NCBI RefSeq assembly: GCF_021117365.1
Contig: NZ_CP088262.1
Span: forward strand, 2,916,501-2,980,500
DNA length: 64,000 nucleotides
Reading direction: 5' to 3'
Origin: Nocardioides sp. cx-173
GTDB taxonomy: Bacteria; Actinomycetota; Actinomycetes; Propionibacteriales; Nocardioidaceae
Shown: piece after piece, positions 1-8,949 of the stretch
How the letters are laid out: each line of letters starts with the position of its first letter
Position numbering within the stretch: the stretch's first letter is position 1
The notes under the pieces: model-generated
Seen by the model: only the letters and a program-made list of their open reading frames with translations
What the model was told of the DNA's origin: nothing
The model's database searches: none
Program-made: the position numbers and the translations under genes

Positions 1-416
1 GGGGTGGCCAGCCGGAAGCTGCGCCCGCGGCCCGTGACCTCGCGGACCTCGAGGCGCACGAGCACCTGCTCCCCGAAGCCTCCGGCCAGGGGCCGGGGAT
101 CCGACGTCACGGTGCCCGTGATGCTGGCCGCGGCGCGCTGCCGGGCCAGGTCGCCGACCGGGTTCTCGGCCACTGCCTCGTGACGCAGCAGCGTGCCTCC
201 CGCCACGGCCGCCGCCACGAGGGTCAGCGCCAGCACCGTGGCCGACGCGCGCCGGACGGCGAGGAGCACGAGCGCCGCGAGCGCCGCGAGCAGCAGCCAG
301 ACCCACGCCCCGAGGAGGTGGGCACCGATGCCGGCCAGCCAGCCGGCCGCCCCGAGCGCCGGCATCCGCAGGTCGTGCCGGCCGCGCGGATCCGGCCGCA
401 CCTCCCCGTCGTCCAC
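1..416 (-). CDS. comEC: ComEC/Rec2 DNA-uptake channel protein, N-terminal part (cut by window edge)
   Basis: About 138 codons run off the left edge, read from a GTG at 416 that lies one base beyond the comEA stop. The product starts with a short polar stretch, then strongly hydrophobic segments (about residues 20-75, rich in Leu, Ala, Val and Trp), then a soluble part beginning near a conserved-looking DPRPL. This is how actinobacterial ComEC proteins begin: N-terminal membrane helices, an OB-like DUF4131 region, the competence domain and a metallo-beta-lactamase domain; the last two lie outside the window. ComEC forms the inner-membrane channel for single-stranded DNA. Position directly after comEA supports the call. 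Without the rest, integrity cannot be judged. Confidence 0.8.
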   Translation of the reverse strand, partial: MDDGEVRPDPRGRHDLRMPALGAAGWLAGIGAHLLGAWVWLLLAALAALVLLAVRRASATVLALTLVAAAVAGGTLLRHEAVAENPVGDLARQRAAASITGTVTSDPRPLAGGFGEQVLVRLEVREVTGRGRSFRLAT

Positions 417-417
417 G

Positions 418-1461
418 TCAGATGGTCACGTACGGCGCGATCCGCGCCAGCGTGGCGTCCCCGATGCCGTCGACCTCGAGCAGCTCCTCCACCGAGGAGA
501 AGCCGCCGTGCTCGTCGCGCCAGGCGAGGATGGCCTGGGCGGTCACCGGACCGACCTCGGGCAGGGTCTCCAGCTCGGCCTGGCCAGCCGCGTTGAGGCT
601 GACCAGCGGTGGGGCGGCGCCCCCAGGCGCGGGCGTCGGCAGCGACGCAGAGCCGCCGCTCGCCGCCGCTGCTCCCACGAGGACCTGCTCACCGTCGACC
701 AGCGGGCGCGCCAGGTTGAGCGAGGTCAGGTCGACCCCCGGCCGCGCTCCCCCGGCGGCCTCGATCGCGTCGACCACCCGGGCCCCCGCGTCGAGCACCT
801 GGATGCCGGGGCGGCGTACCTTGCCGGCGACGTCGACGGTCAGCCTCGCGGCCGGGGCCACGGTCGCTGCGGGCGAGGCGGGGGACGGCTCGGGTACGGC
901 CACCAGGGCGCCCGTCGCCGCGGACGCCAGCGGCCGAGCCGTCGATGCGGGGTCGGCCCGCCCGCGCACGACCCACCAGGCGGTCGCCGCCAGGCCCACC
1001 GCGACCAGCACGGCCACCACCGTCACCTGGGCCGGCCCCAGCAGCACCCGGCCCCGGAGCGGGTCGGGCAGGGCGCCGGCGACCACCCGTCGGCGACGCG
1101 CCGCGTGGCGGCCCGGCACCGGGACCGCCGGTGGCGGGGCCGACTCGGCCTCCTGCCCCCTCGCGGGCGGTGGTCGGTGCGAGGGCTGGTGCGAGGGCTG
1201 GTGCGAGGGCTGGTGGTGCGGGGCCTGGTCCTGGGGCGGGAGCGGCACGACGCTCAGCGGGCGGCGGGCAGGAGGGACGCGGGTGTGCCCCTCCCACCAC
1301 TCGCCGCCCGCGGCGGGGTCGACCGCCCCGGTGACCTGCTCGGTGGTCTCCGGGGCGGCCGCCCGGTCCTCGGTGCGAGACACGGCCAGCTCCGCGCTCA
1401 GCTGGGCCAACCGGCGCGCGACCGCCTCGTCGTGCTCGTGCTGGGCTCGTCGGGTACGCAT
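418..1461 (-). CDS. comEA: ComEA-type helix-hairpin-helix DNA-binding protein
   Basis: 347-residue membrane-anchored DNA-binding protein of the competence system. Order of parts: long polar N-terminus with a His/Pro-rich repeat (HQPS three times, encoded by three 12-bp units at 1177-1212), an Arg-rich stretch, one transmembrane helix (about 143-165), a SLBB-like domain (about 206-263) and a C-terminal pair of helix-hairpin-helix motifs (about 287-347, with LPEVGPVTAQAIL and VDGIGDATLARI). ComEA hands captured DNA to ComEC, encoded immediately downstream. The ATG at 1461 is chosen because TAACGT lies exactly 7 nt upstream; an ATG at 1491 is possible but lacks any signal. The extended N-terminal region is longer than in Bacillus ComEA but usual for actinobacteria. 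Confidence 0.88.
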   Translation of the reverse strand: MRTRRAQHEHDEAVARRLAQLSAELAVSRTEDRAAAPETTEQVTGAVDPAAGGEWWEGHTRVPPARRPLSVVPLPPQDQAPHHQPSHQPSHQPSHRPPPARGQEAESAPPPAVPVPGRHAARRRRVVAGALPDPLRGRVLLGPAQVTVVAVLVAVGLAATAWWVVRGRADPASTARPLASAATGALVAVPEPSPASPAATVAPAARLTVDVAGKVRRPGIQVLDAGARVVDAIEAAGGARPGVDLTSLNLARPLVDGEQVLVGAAAASGGSASLPTPAPGGAAPPLVSLNAAGQAELETLPEVGPVTAQAILAWRDEHGGFSSVEELLEVDGIGDATLARIAPYVTI

Positions 1462-1468
1462 GAGGGCG

Positions 1469-1474
1469 ACGTTA
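1469..1474 (-). promoter_or_regulatory. -10 box for leaderless comEA
   Basis: TAACGT on the minus strand, 7 nt before the ATG at 1461. This fits the actinobacterial TANNNT leaderless arrangement, where transcription starts at the A of the start codon. Confidence 0.55.
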
Positions 1475-1615
1475 GGCAGGCCGGAGGACATCGGGCCGAG
1501 GCCGCCGAGGCGCCTGTGGACAGGCCCCGACGAGCGACGTACCTGTGGACGGCCGCCGGCTCGCGGCGACGCCAGCCCGGGCGGCACCCCACCCGATCGA
1601 AGCGGACCGACCCGA

Positions 1616-1672
1616 GCGCTTCTGGGCCGGAACCTGCGCTTCTGGGCCGTTGTTCTGCCCCGGAAGCGCAGG
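1616..1672. repeat. Direct repeat pair plus inverted copy between degV and comEA
   Basis: GCGCTTCTGGGCCG occurs at 1616-1629 and again at 1636-1649 (20-bp period). A third, inverted relative (GAAGCGCAGG, 1663-1672) pairs perfectly with CCTGCGCTTC at 1633-1642, giving a possible hairpin whose right arm overlaps the left arm of the neighbouring palindrome (1668-1699). The two structures would exclude each other. The function is unknown; a protein-binding site or a 3'-end RNA structure are both possible. Confidence 0.5.
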
Positions 1673-1699
1673 GTTATCAGCAGATGCTGATAACCCTGC
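1668..1699 (-). terminator. Perfect 15-bp inverted repeat just after degV
   Basis: Arms GCAGGGTTATCAGCA and TGCTGATAACCCTGC are perfect complements separated by two bases, starting 2 nt after the degV stop (1702-1704). There is no T-tract, so this is at most an actinobacterial-type hairpin terminator without a U-run. A DNA-binding palindrome for a dimeric protein is the alternative. Confidence 0.55.
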
Positions 1700-1701
1700 C
1701 G

Positions 1702-2556
1702 CTACCGCCGAGGCGACACGCAGACCGCGATCATCCCCGGCCCGACGTGCGCGCCGAGGACCGCACCGAGCTCGCCGCACCAGGGCTCGCGTCCCTCGAG
1801 GTTGCCGGCGAGCCGGTCGGTGAGGCGCTCGGCAAGGACGCCGGCACGGTCGGGGTTGGCGAGGTGGGCCACGCACAGGTCGATCGACGCACTGCCGGCG
1901 GCCTCGACGGCCAGCTCCTCGAGGCGGGCGAGCGCGCGGGCGCTGGTACGGACCTTCTCCAGGGAGGCGACCACCCCGTCCTCGATCTGCAGCAGCGGCT
2001 TGACGGCGAGCGCCCCGCCGAAGAGCGCCGAGGCGGTGCCGATGCGGCCGCCCCGGCGCAGGTACTCCAGCGTGTCGACGTAGAAGAGCGAGCGGGACGC
2101 GTCGGCGCGGCGACGCGCGGCCTCCGCGGCCGCCTCGACCGAGGCGCCCTGCCCGATGGCGTCGGCGGCCGCGAGGGCGGCGTACCCGGTGGCCACGCCG
2201 ACCTGCCGGCTGTCGACGCACTCGACGCGCACCGGCGCGTCGCGCGCGGCGAGCTGCGCGGACTCGAAGGTGCCGCTCATGTCGCCGGAGATGTGCACGG
2301 ACACGATCTGCTTGGCCCCGGCGAGGGCCGCCCGCTCGTAGGCGTCCAGCATCGCCGCGGGCGCGGGCCGCGAGGTGCTCACCGGCTTGAACTCGCGCAG
2401 GGCCTGCGCGACCTTGTCCGGCGTCGCCTCCTGGGAGCCCTCGTCGAAGGAGCGCGCGCCGATCACCACCTGCAGCGGGACCACGAGGATCCCGCGCTGC
2501 GCCGCCACCTCCGCAGGGAGCGTGGCGGTCGAGTCCGTGACGACGGCGACCGACAT
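1702..2556 (-). CDS. DegV family fatty-acid-binding protein
   Basis: 284 residues, the full length of the DegV family. The start MSVAVVTDSTATLP carries the N-terminal DST signature; the first half has the SRPAPAAMLDAYE and VHISGDMSGTFESA motifs, and the second half has the characteristic YLRRGGRIG followed by VKPLLQIEDG. DegV proteins bind a fatty acid and act as FakB-type partners of fatty-acid kinase where FakA exists; no fakA is in this window. The ATG at 2556 is supported by TACTGT exactly 7 nt upstream. The gene sits between leuS and comEA, on the same strand, as in many actinobacteria. Confidence 0.92.
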   Translation of the reverse strand: MSVAVVTDSTATLPAEVAAQRGILVVPLQVVIGARSFDEGSQEATPDKVAQALREFKPVSTSRPAPAAMLDAYERAALAGAKQIVSVHISGDMSGTFESAQLAARDAPVRVECVDSRQVGVATGYAALAAADAIGQGASVEAAAEAARRRADASRSLFYVDTLEYLRRGGRIGTASALFGGALAVKPLLQIEDGVVASLEKVRTSARALARLEELAVEAAGSASIDLCVAHLANPDRAGVLAERLTDRLAGNLEGREPWCGELGAVLGAHVGPGMIAVCVSPRR

Positions 2557-2563
2557 GAGCCGA

Positions 2564-2569
2564 ACAGTA
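2564..2569 (-). promoter_or_regulatory. -10 box for leaderless degV
   Basis: TACTGT on the minus strand, 7 nt before the ATG at 2556. Confidence 0.55.
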
Positions 2570-2580
2570 GCGACCCCGGC

Positions 2581-5064
<2,484 letters not shown>

Positions 5065-5113
5065 CGGTGTCTCTCTCCGCTGTCGGTGCGTGCTGGCTGC
5101 TGCCCTGGGGCAC

Positions 5114-5139
5114 AAAAAAGCCCCTCAGTCACGAGGGGC
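5114..5139 (-). terminator. Leader terminator (attenuator) upstream of leuS
   Basis: On the minus strand GCCCCTC, a 6-nt loop and GAGGGGC form a 7-bp stem directly followed by six T residues (5119-5114), a textbook intrinsic terminator, rare in such GC-rich DNA. It lies 50 nt before the leuS start codon and about 32 nt after the leader-peptide stop, so it would end transcription before leuS unless antagonised. Confidence 0.85.
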
Positions 5140-5140
5140 A

Positions 5141-5171
5141 GCCGCGTCGGTGCGTGGATGAACGACGCGGC
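5141..5171 (-). promoter_or_regulatory. Second leader hairpin abutting the leader-peptide stop codon
   Basis: GCCGCGTCG and CGACGCGGC (9 bp, 13-nt loop) form a hairpin whose first base is the G of the leader peptide TAG stop. A ribosome at the stop codon would melt its left arm, while one stalled on the Leu codons would leave it free. It ends one base before the terminator stem, so both can coexist; the true mutually exclusive antiterminator pairing is not obvious by eye. Confidence 0.65.
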
Positions 5172-5197
5172 TAGGTAAGAAGCAGGTTCCTGCACAT
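5171..5197 (-). CDS. Leucine-rich leader peptide MCRNLLLT (leuS attenuator)
   Basis: An eight-codon ORF, MCRNLLLT, with three consecutive Leu codons (CTG, CTT, CTT) two of which are rare in this GC-rich genome. It begins right after GGAGGC and is also 6 nt from the TANNNT box TAGGCT, so it could be translated either from a leaderless start or by a Shine-Dalgarno. It is followed by two hairpins and a T-run ahead of leuS. The arrangement is that of a translation-coupled attenuator sensing charged tRNA-Leu. Leader-peptide attenuators of amino-acid genes are known in actinobacteria; that this one works is inference. Confidence 0.75.
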   Translation of the reverse strand: MCRNLLLT

Positions 5198-5203
5198 GCC
5201 TCC

Positions 5204-5209
5204 AGCCTA
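5204..5209 (-). promoter_or_regulatory. -10 box of the leuS leader
   Basis: TAGGCT on the minus strand, 6 nt before the leader-peptide ATG at 5197. It faces the divergent -10 of the SDR gene only 17 bp away. Confidence 0.5.
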
Positions 5210-5226
5210 CCCGAAACGGCGTGCCC

Positions 5227-5232
5227 TAAAGT
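5227..5232 (+). promoter_or_regulatory. -10 box for leaderless SDR gene
   Basis: TAAAGT, 7 nt before the ATG at 5240. Confidence 0.5.
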
Positions 5233-5239
5233 CGCCGCC

Positions 5240-6001
5240 ATGACCGTGAGCGACATGTTCAGGCTGGACGGCAAGGTGGCCGTGGTGACGGGCGCCTCGA
5301 GCGGGCTCGGGGTGGCCTTCGCCCAGGGGTTGGCCGAGGCCGGCGCCGACGTGGCGCTGGGGGCGCGCCGCGCCGACCGGCTCGCCGAGACCGCCGCCCT
5401 GGTCGAGACCGCCGGGCGCCGCGCGCTCGCCGTCGCCACGGACGTCGCCGACCCCGACTCGTGCACCCGCCTGGTGGCCCTGGCCATGGAGGAGTTCGGC
5501 CGGGTCGACATCCTCGTCAACAACGCGGGGATCGGCACCGCCGCGCCCGCCACCCGCGAGGAGCCCGACGAGTTCCGCCGCGTGATCGACGTCAACCTCA
5601 ACGGCTGCTACTGGATGGCCCAGGCGTGCGGCCGCGTGATGCAGCCCGGGTCCAGCATCATCAACATCTCCTCGGTGCTCGGCCTGACCACCGCGGGGCT
5701 CCCCCAGGCGGCGTACGCCGCGTCGAAGGCCGGCCTGATCGGCCTCACCCGTGACCTGGCCCAGCAGTGGACCGGCCGCAAGGGCATCCGGGTCAACGCG
5801 ATCGCCCCCGGCTTCTTCGACTCCGAGATGACCGAGCAGTACCCGCCCGGCTACCTCGAGTCCCAGGCCCCGCGCCTGATCGCCGGCCGCAAGGGAGATC
5901 CCGCTGAGCTCGCCGCGACCGTCGTCTTCCTCGCCTCCGACGCCGCCGGCTACATCACCGGCCAGACGCTCCCGGTCGACGGCGGCATGACGATTACGTG
6001 A
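5240..6001 (+). CDS. Short-chain dehydrogenase/reductase (FabG-like)
   Basis: 253-residue classical SDR. NAD(P)-binding TGASSGLG (about 18-25), NNAG (about 93-96), catalytic Ser in NISSVLG, and the YAASKAG Tyr-Lys pair are all present, and the C-terminus has the ITGQTLPVDGG ending of the FabG-like group. An ARR motif after the second beta-strand suggests NADP(H) preference. Substrate is unknown: such enzymes reduce 3-oxoacyl thioesters or oxidise secondary alcohols. Divergent from leuS and followed by a 222-bp gap, so probably monocistronic. The leaderless TAAAGT box supports the ATG at 5240. Confidence 0.88.
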   Translation: MTVSDMFRLDGKVAVVTGASSGLGVAFAQGLAEAGADVALGARRADRLAETAALVETAGRRALAVATDVADPDSCTRLVALAMEEFGRVDILVNNAGIGTAAPATREEPDEFRRVIDVNLNGCYWMAQACGRVMQPGSSIINISSVLGLTTAGLPQAAYAASKAGLIGLTRDLAQQWTGRKGIRVNAIAPGFFDSEMTEQYPPGYLESQAPRLIAGRKGDPAELAATVVFLASDAAGYITGQTLPVDGGMTIT

Positions 6002-6223
6002 TCACAGCCGCGCCAGCGGATGCGATCGTCGGCGGTCGAGCAGCGACCACGACCGAGCCTGTGAGGTCGTGACGGAGCGTGTCGAGACCCCGGTGAGCCG
6101 AATGCCGACCCGGACTGTCCGCGCGCACATGTCACGTCACGGTCACCCACGCTCCACCCTGGCGCCCGAGGCCGGCCGCCCACGGAGGAGACCTTTCGCT
6201 CGACATCGACGAAAGGACACACC
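6002..6223. other. Intergenic leader region of the alkaline phosphatase gene
   Basis: No ORF with coding character. The last bases hold the ribosome binding site GAAAGGA (6211-6217), 6 nt before the GTG at 6224. The sequence CTTTCGCTCGACATCGACGAAAGG around 6193-6217 can form a hairpin (CTTTCG with CGAAAG) that would include the ribosome binding site, a candidate for translational control. No PHO-box-like direct repeats were recognised. Confidence 0.4.
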
Positions 6224-7912
6224 GTGCCGCGCACATCTACCTCCCTGATCGCGACGGGGGCCCTGACCGGCCTCCTCGCGATCGGCGCCCTCGCAACCTC
6301 CGCCGCCGGCCCCGCGCCCGAGGCCGGCTCCGAGCAGGACCGCTCGGCGCAGCTCGCGGCGAGGATCGACCCGGCCGAGCCGAAGAGCGTCATCCTGCTC
6401 ATCGGCGACGGCATGGACGACTCCATGATCACCGCCGCCCGCGACTACGCCCGGGGCGCCGACGGCCGCTTCGCCCTCGACAGCCTTCCCTTCACCGGCG
6501 CCATGACGACCCACGGCCTCAAGGTCGGTCCCGGACCGGACTACCCCATCGCCTACGTCTCGGACTCCGCCCCCACGGCCAGCGGCTGGTCGACGGGCAG
6601 GAAGACCGTCGACGGGCGGCTCTCCCAGGGCCCCAGCACCGCGGCCACCATCCCCGGCGAGGACTACCGGACCGTCCTGGAGCAGTTCCAGGAGGCCGGC
6701 AAGCTGACCGGTGACATCACCACCTCCGAGATCACCGACGCCACGCCGGCGGCGGCCGCGGCCCACATCAACGCCCGCGCCTGCAAGGGCCCGACGGACA
6801 TGGCGAGCTGCCTGCCGGCGAAGAAGTCCAACGGCGGCAAGGGCTCGATCGCCGAGCAGCTGGTCGACCACGAGGTCGACGTCCTCCTCGGCGGCGGCAT
6901 GAGCAGCTACACCCAGCCCACCGACGCCGGGGGCGGCGAGACGGTCCTGTCGTACGCGCAGCGGGAGCACGGCTACCGCGTGCTCCAGGACGAGCGCGAC
7001 CTCGCCTCCGTGACCTCCTTGGAGGACGGGCCCGTGCTGGGTCTCTTCGCGCCGGTGAACCTGACACCGATGAACGACCCGCTCGTCGCCACGCCGCCTC
7101 CGGGCGCGGGAGGCGCGACCACCGAGTGCACACCGGCCGACCGTGGCGACCAGCCTGACCTGTCGACCATGACGCAGAAGGCGATCGAGCTGCTGGACAA
7201 CCCCGAGGGGTTCTTCCTGCAGGCCGAGAGCGCGATGATCGACAAGCAGGAGCACGCCACCGACATCTGCGGCGCGATCGGCGACCTGGTCGAGCTGGAC
7301 GAGGCCGTCCAGGTCGCGCTGGACTACCAGGCCGAGCACCCGGACACGCTGATCATCGTCACCGGTGACCACGCGCACTCCACCCAGATCGTCGGTGGCA
7401 GCGGCGACGGCAAGCTGACCGCCACCCTGAGGACCGCCGACGGCGACCCGCTGACGGTGGCCTACTCGACCTCCGACACCGGCTCGGACCACACCGGCGC
7501 CCAGATCCGCGTCGCGGCCTCCGGTCCCCAGGCGGCCAACGTCACCGGCGTGATCGACCAGACCGATCTCTACGCGACGATGCTCGGCCGCACCCCCAGC
7601 ACCCTCCCGGGCCCCGGGCAGCCGCAGCCCCTGGCCCCCCAGGCGGCCGTCGCGTCGGCCCCCACAGTGTCTCGGGGCGTCCTGCGCCGAGCCGGTCTCC
7701 CGGTCTCGGTGGCCGCCGCCGGCGCGACCAAGGTGACCGTGCAGCTGCTCAACAAGGGCAGGGTCCTGGCGTCCCGCAAGGTCGGACGCGAGGGCGGCGA
7801 CGTACGCCTGCGGACGAGGCGGACCGTCACCGGCCAGCTCGTGGTCAAGGTCGTGGCCACCGGCCCGGGCGGCAGCGACGTCGCCACCCGCAGGGTCCGC
7901 ATCACCCGCTGA
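6224..7912 (+). CDS. Secreted alkaline phosphatase with C-terminal beta-sandwich extension
   Basis: 562 residues. A signal peptide (about 1-28, ending near ATSAAG) is followed by a PhoA-superfamily catalytic domain (about 45-455): IGDGMDDSM carries the first metal Asp, SDSAPTASGWSTG the nucleophilic Ser in the usual DSA context, LQAESAMIDKQEHATD and TGDHAHST the further metal ligands. After LYATMLG the protein continues about 95 residues with Thr/Val-rich beta strands (VTVQLLNKGRVLASRKV), probably an immunoglobulin-like wall-binding domain. It should release phosphate from organic phosphomonoesters outside the cell. GTG start is preceded by GAAAGGA. The gene is followed by palindromic repeat copy 1. 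Confidence 0.9.
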   Translation: MPRTSTSLIATGALTGLLAIGALATSAAGPAPEAGSEQDRSAQLAARIDPAEPKSVILLIGDGMDDSMITAARDYARGADGRFALDSLPFTGAMTTHGLKVGPGPDYPIAYVSDSAPTASGWSTGRKTVDGRLSQGPSTAATIPGEDYRTVLEQFQEAGKLTGDITTSEITDATPAAAAAHINARACKGPTDMASCLPAKKSNGGKGSIAEQLVDHEVDVLLGGGMSSYTQPTDAGGGETVLSYAQREHGYRVLQDERDLASVTSLEDGPVLGLFAPVNLTPMNDPLVATPPPGAGGATTECTPADRGDQPDLSTMTQKAIELLDNPEGFFLQAESAMIDKQEHATDICGAIGDLVELDEAVQVALDYQAEHPDTLIIVTGDHAHSTQIVGGSGDGKLTATLRTADGDPLTVAYSTSDTGSDHTGAQIRVAASGPQAANVTGVIDQTDLYATMLGRTPSTLPGPGQPQPLAPQAAVASAPTVSRGVLRRAGLPVSVAAAGATKVTVQLLNKGRVLASRKVGREGGDVRLRTRRTVTGQLVVKVVATGPGGSDVATRRVRITR

Positions 7913-7922
7913 TGCCGATCCC

Positions 7923-7959
7923 CCGCTGACCCGTCACAAACTTTCTGACGGGTCAGCGG
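7923..7959. repeat. 37-bp dispersed palindrome, copy 1
   Basis: Arms CCGCTGACCCGTCACAAA and TTTCTGACGGGTCAGCGG around one central C; one mismatch (C at 7937). It lies between the convergent alkaline phosphatase and AraC-family genes. The TGA stop of the AraC-family gene (7953-7955) is inside the right arm. Confidence 0.9.
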
Positions 7960-8879
7960 TCGAGCCAGCGCCGCCGGGCGTGGAGGTACGCCGCCGCGTC
8001 GGCGTACCCGAGCCGGGCCGCGACCTCGGCGACCGGCATCGTGGCGCGACCGGCGTGCAGGGCGTGGGCCAGCGACGAGCGGACCTCGTCGAGCAGCAGC
8101 CGGTAGCCGACCCCCTCCGCGGCCAGGCGCCGCCGGAACTGACGCTCGCTGAGAGCCAGGGCGGCCGCGACCTCCAGCATCGGCGCGCCCTCGGGCAGCC
8201 GCTGGGTGATGAGGACCCGGACGTCCTGGGCCAGCCCGGTGCGCGCGCGGCGCCCGTCGACGACGTCCTCGCACATGCGCGCGGCCAGCTCCAGCCGCTC
8301 CGGGCTGCGCTCCGGCAGCGGCCGGTCGAGCTGGTCGGCGGCGAACTCCAGCCGCGCCACCCCGTCGTCGGTGGTCAGCTCCGCCCCGACCCCGCCCGGC
8401 ACCAGTGAGTCCAGCACCGTGCGCACCGCGCTCGCGTCGCGCTCGACCAGGAAGCGCCGGACGTCGGCGGGCAGCTCGGCGCCGTCCAGCGTCACGACCA
8501 CCCGGTCCCCCTCCAGGGCGGCGCGCGGGATCGCGAACGCGTAGCTCAGGTCGATGAAGCGCAGCGCGACCACCATCGCGTCCAGGACGGTCCGGCTCGC
8601 CAGCAGCGCGAACCCGAACGCCCCGAAGGTGGCGGCCCGGTAGCGCTGGCCCACGTCGCATCCGACCTCGCCCAGGAGGCCGTGCAGCGTCCGCACCACC
8701 CGCAGCTCCTGCGCCGCGGTCACCTCGCCGCCGAGGTCCTCGGCGCGCAGTCCGGTCCCGAGCAGCACCCGGTCCGCGGCGACGCCGCGAGCCCCGGCGT
8801 ACTCCACCAGCAGCGCGACGCCCGCGGCGGAGCGCGGGAAGTCCCAGCCGGTGGCGGCCGGCGCGGGCAGGAGGGTCAT
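7953..8879 (-). CDS. AraC-family transcriptional regulator (arabinose-binding-like N-terminal domain)
   Basis: 308 residues from the ATG at 8879, supported by GATAAT 7 nt upstream. The N-terminal half (about 15-200) fits the PF12625-type domain found in OruR/VirS-like regulators (GQRYRAATFGAFGFALLASRTV). The C-terminal half carries the AraC double helix-turn-helix (MLEVAAALALSERQFRRRLAAEG and MPVAEVAARLGYADAAAYLHARRRW). The protein stops at RRWLDR, short of the usual final GxSPxxYR segment, because the reading frame runs into palindromic repeat copy 1. It is divergent from the flavin monooxygenase gene (70-bp gap) and is its likely regulator. Confidence 0.85.
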   Translation of the reverse strand: MTLLPAPAATGWDFPRSAAGVALLVEYAGARGVAADRVLLGTGLRAEDLGGEVTAAQELRVVRTLHGLLGEVGCDVGQRYRAATFGAFGFALLASRTVLDAMVVALRFIDLSYAFAIPRAALEGDRVVVTLDGAELPADVRRFLVERDASAVRTVLDSLVPGGVGAELTTDDGVARLEFAADQLDRPLPERSPERLELAARMCEDVVDGRRARTGLAQDVRVLITQRLPEGAPMLEVAAALALSERQFRRRLAAEGVGYRLLLDEVRSSLAHALHAGRATMPVAEVAARLGYADAAAYLHARRRWLDR

Positions 8880-8886
8880 GTCCGGA

Positions 8887-8892
8887 ATTATC
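8887..8892 (-). promoter_or_regulatory. -10 box for leaderless araC-type gene
   Basis: GATAAT on the minus strand (five of six bases of TATAAT), 7 nt before the ATG at 8879. Confidence 0.5.
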
Positions 8893-8936
8893 AACCGGGT
8901 CACCCTCGGCGCCTCCCCGGGCCCGGTCCGCCGCCC

Positions 8937-8942
8937 TACGTT
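8937..8942 (+). promoter_or_regulatory. -10 box for leaderless monooxygenase gene
   Basis: TACGTT, 7 nt before the ATG at 8950, back to back with the divergent AraC-family promoter. Confidence 0.5.
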
Positions 8943-8949
8943 CGGGGCC

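Noticed and set aside
5114..5220. T-box riboswitch upstream of leuS
   Set aside because: No T-box sequence or specifier-loop architecture was found; a Leu-rich leader ORF explains the leader better.
7923..7959. Palindrome copies as attachment sites of an integrated element
   Set aside because: No integrase, no tRNA at the copies, and five copies rather than two flanking ones.
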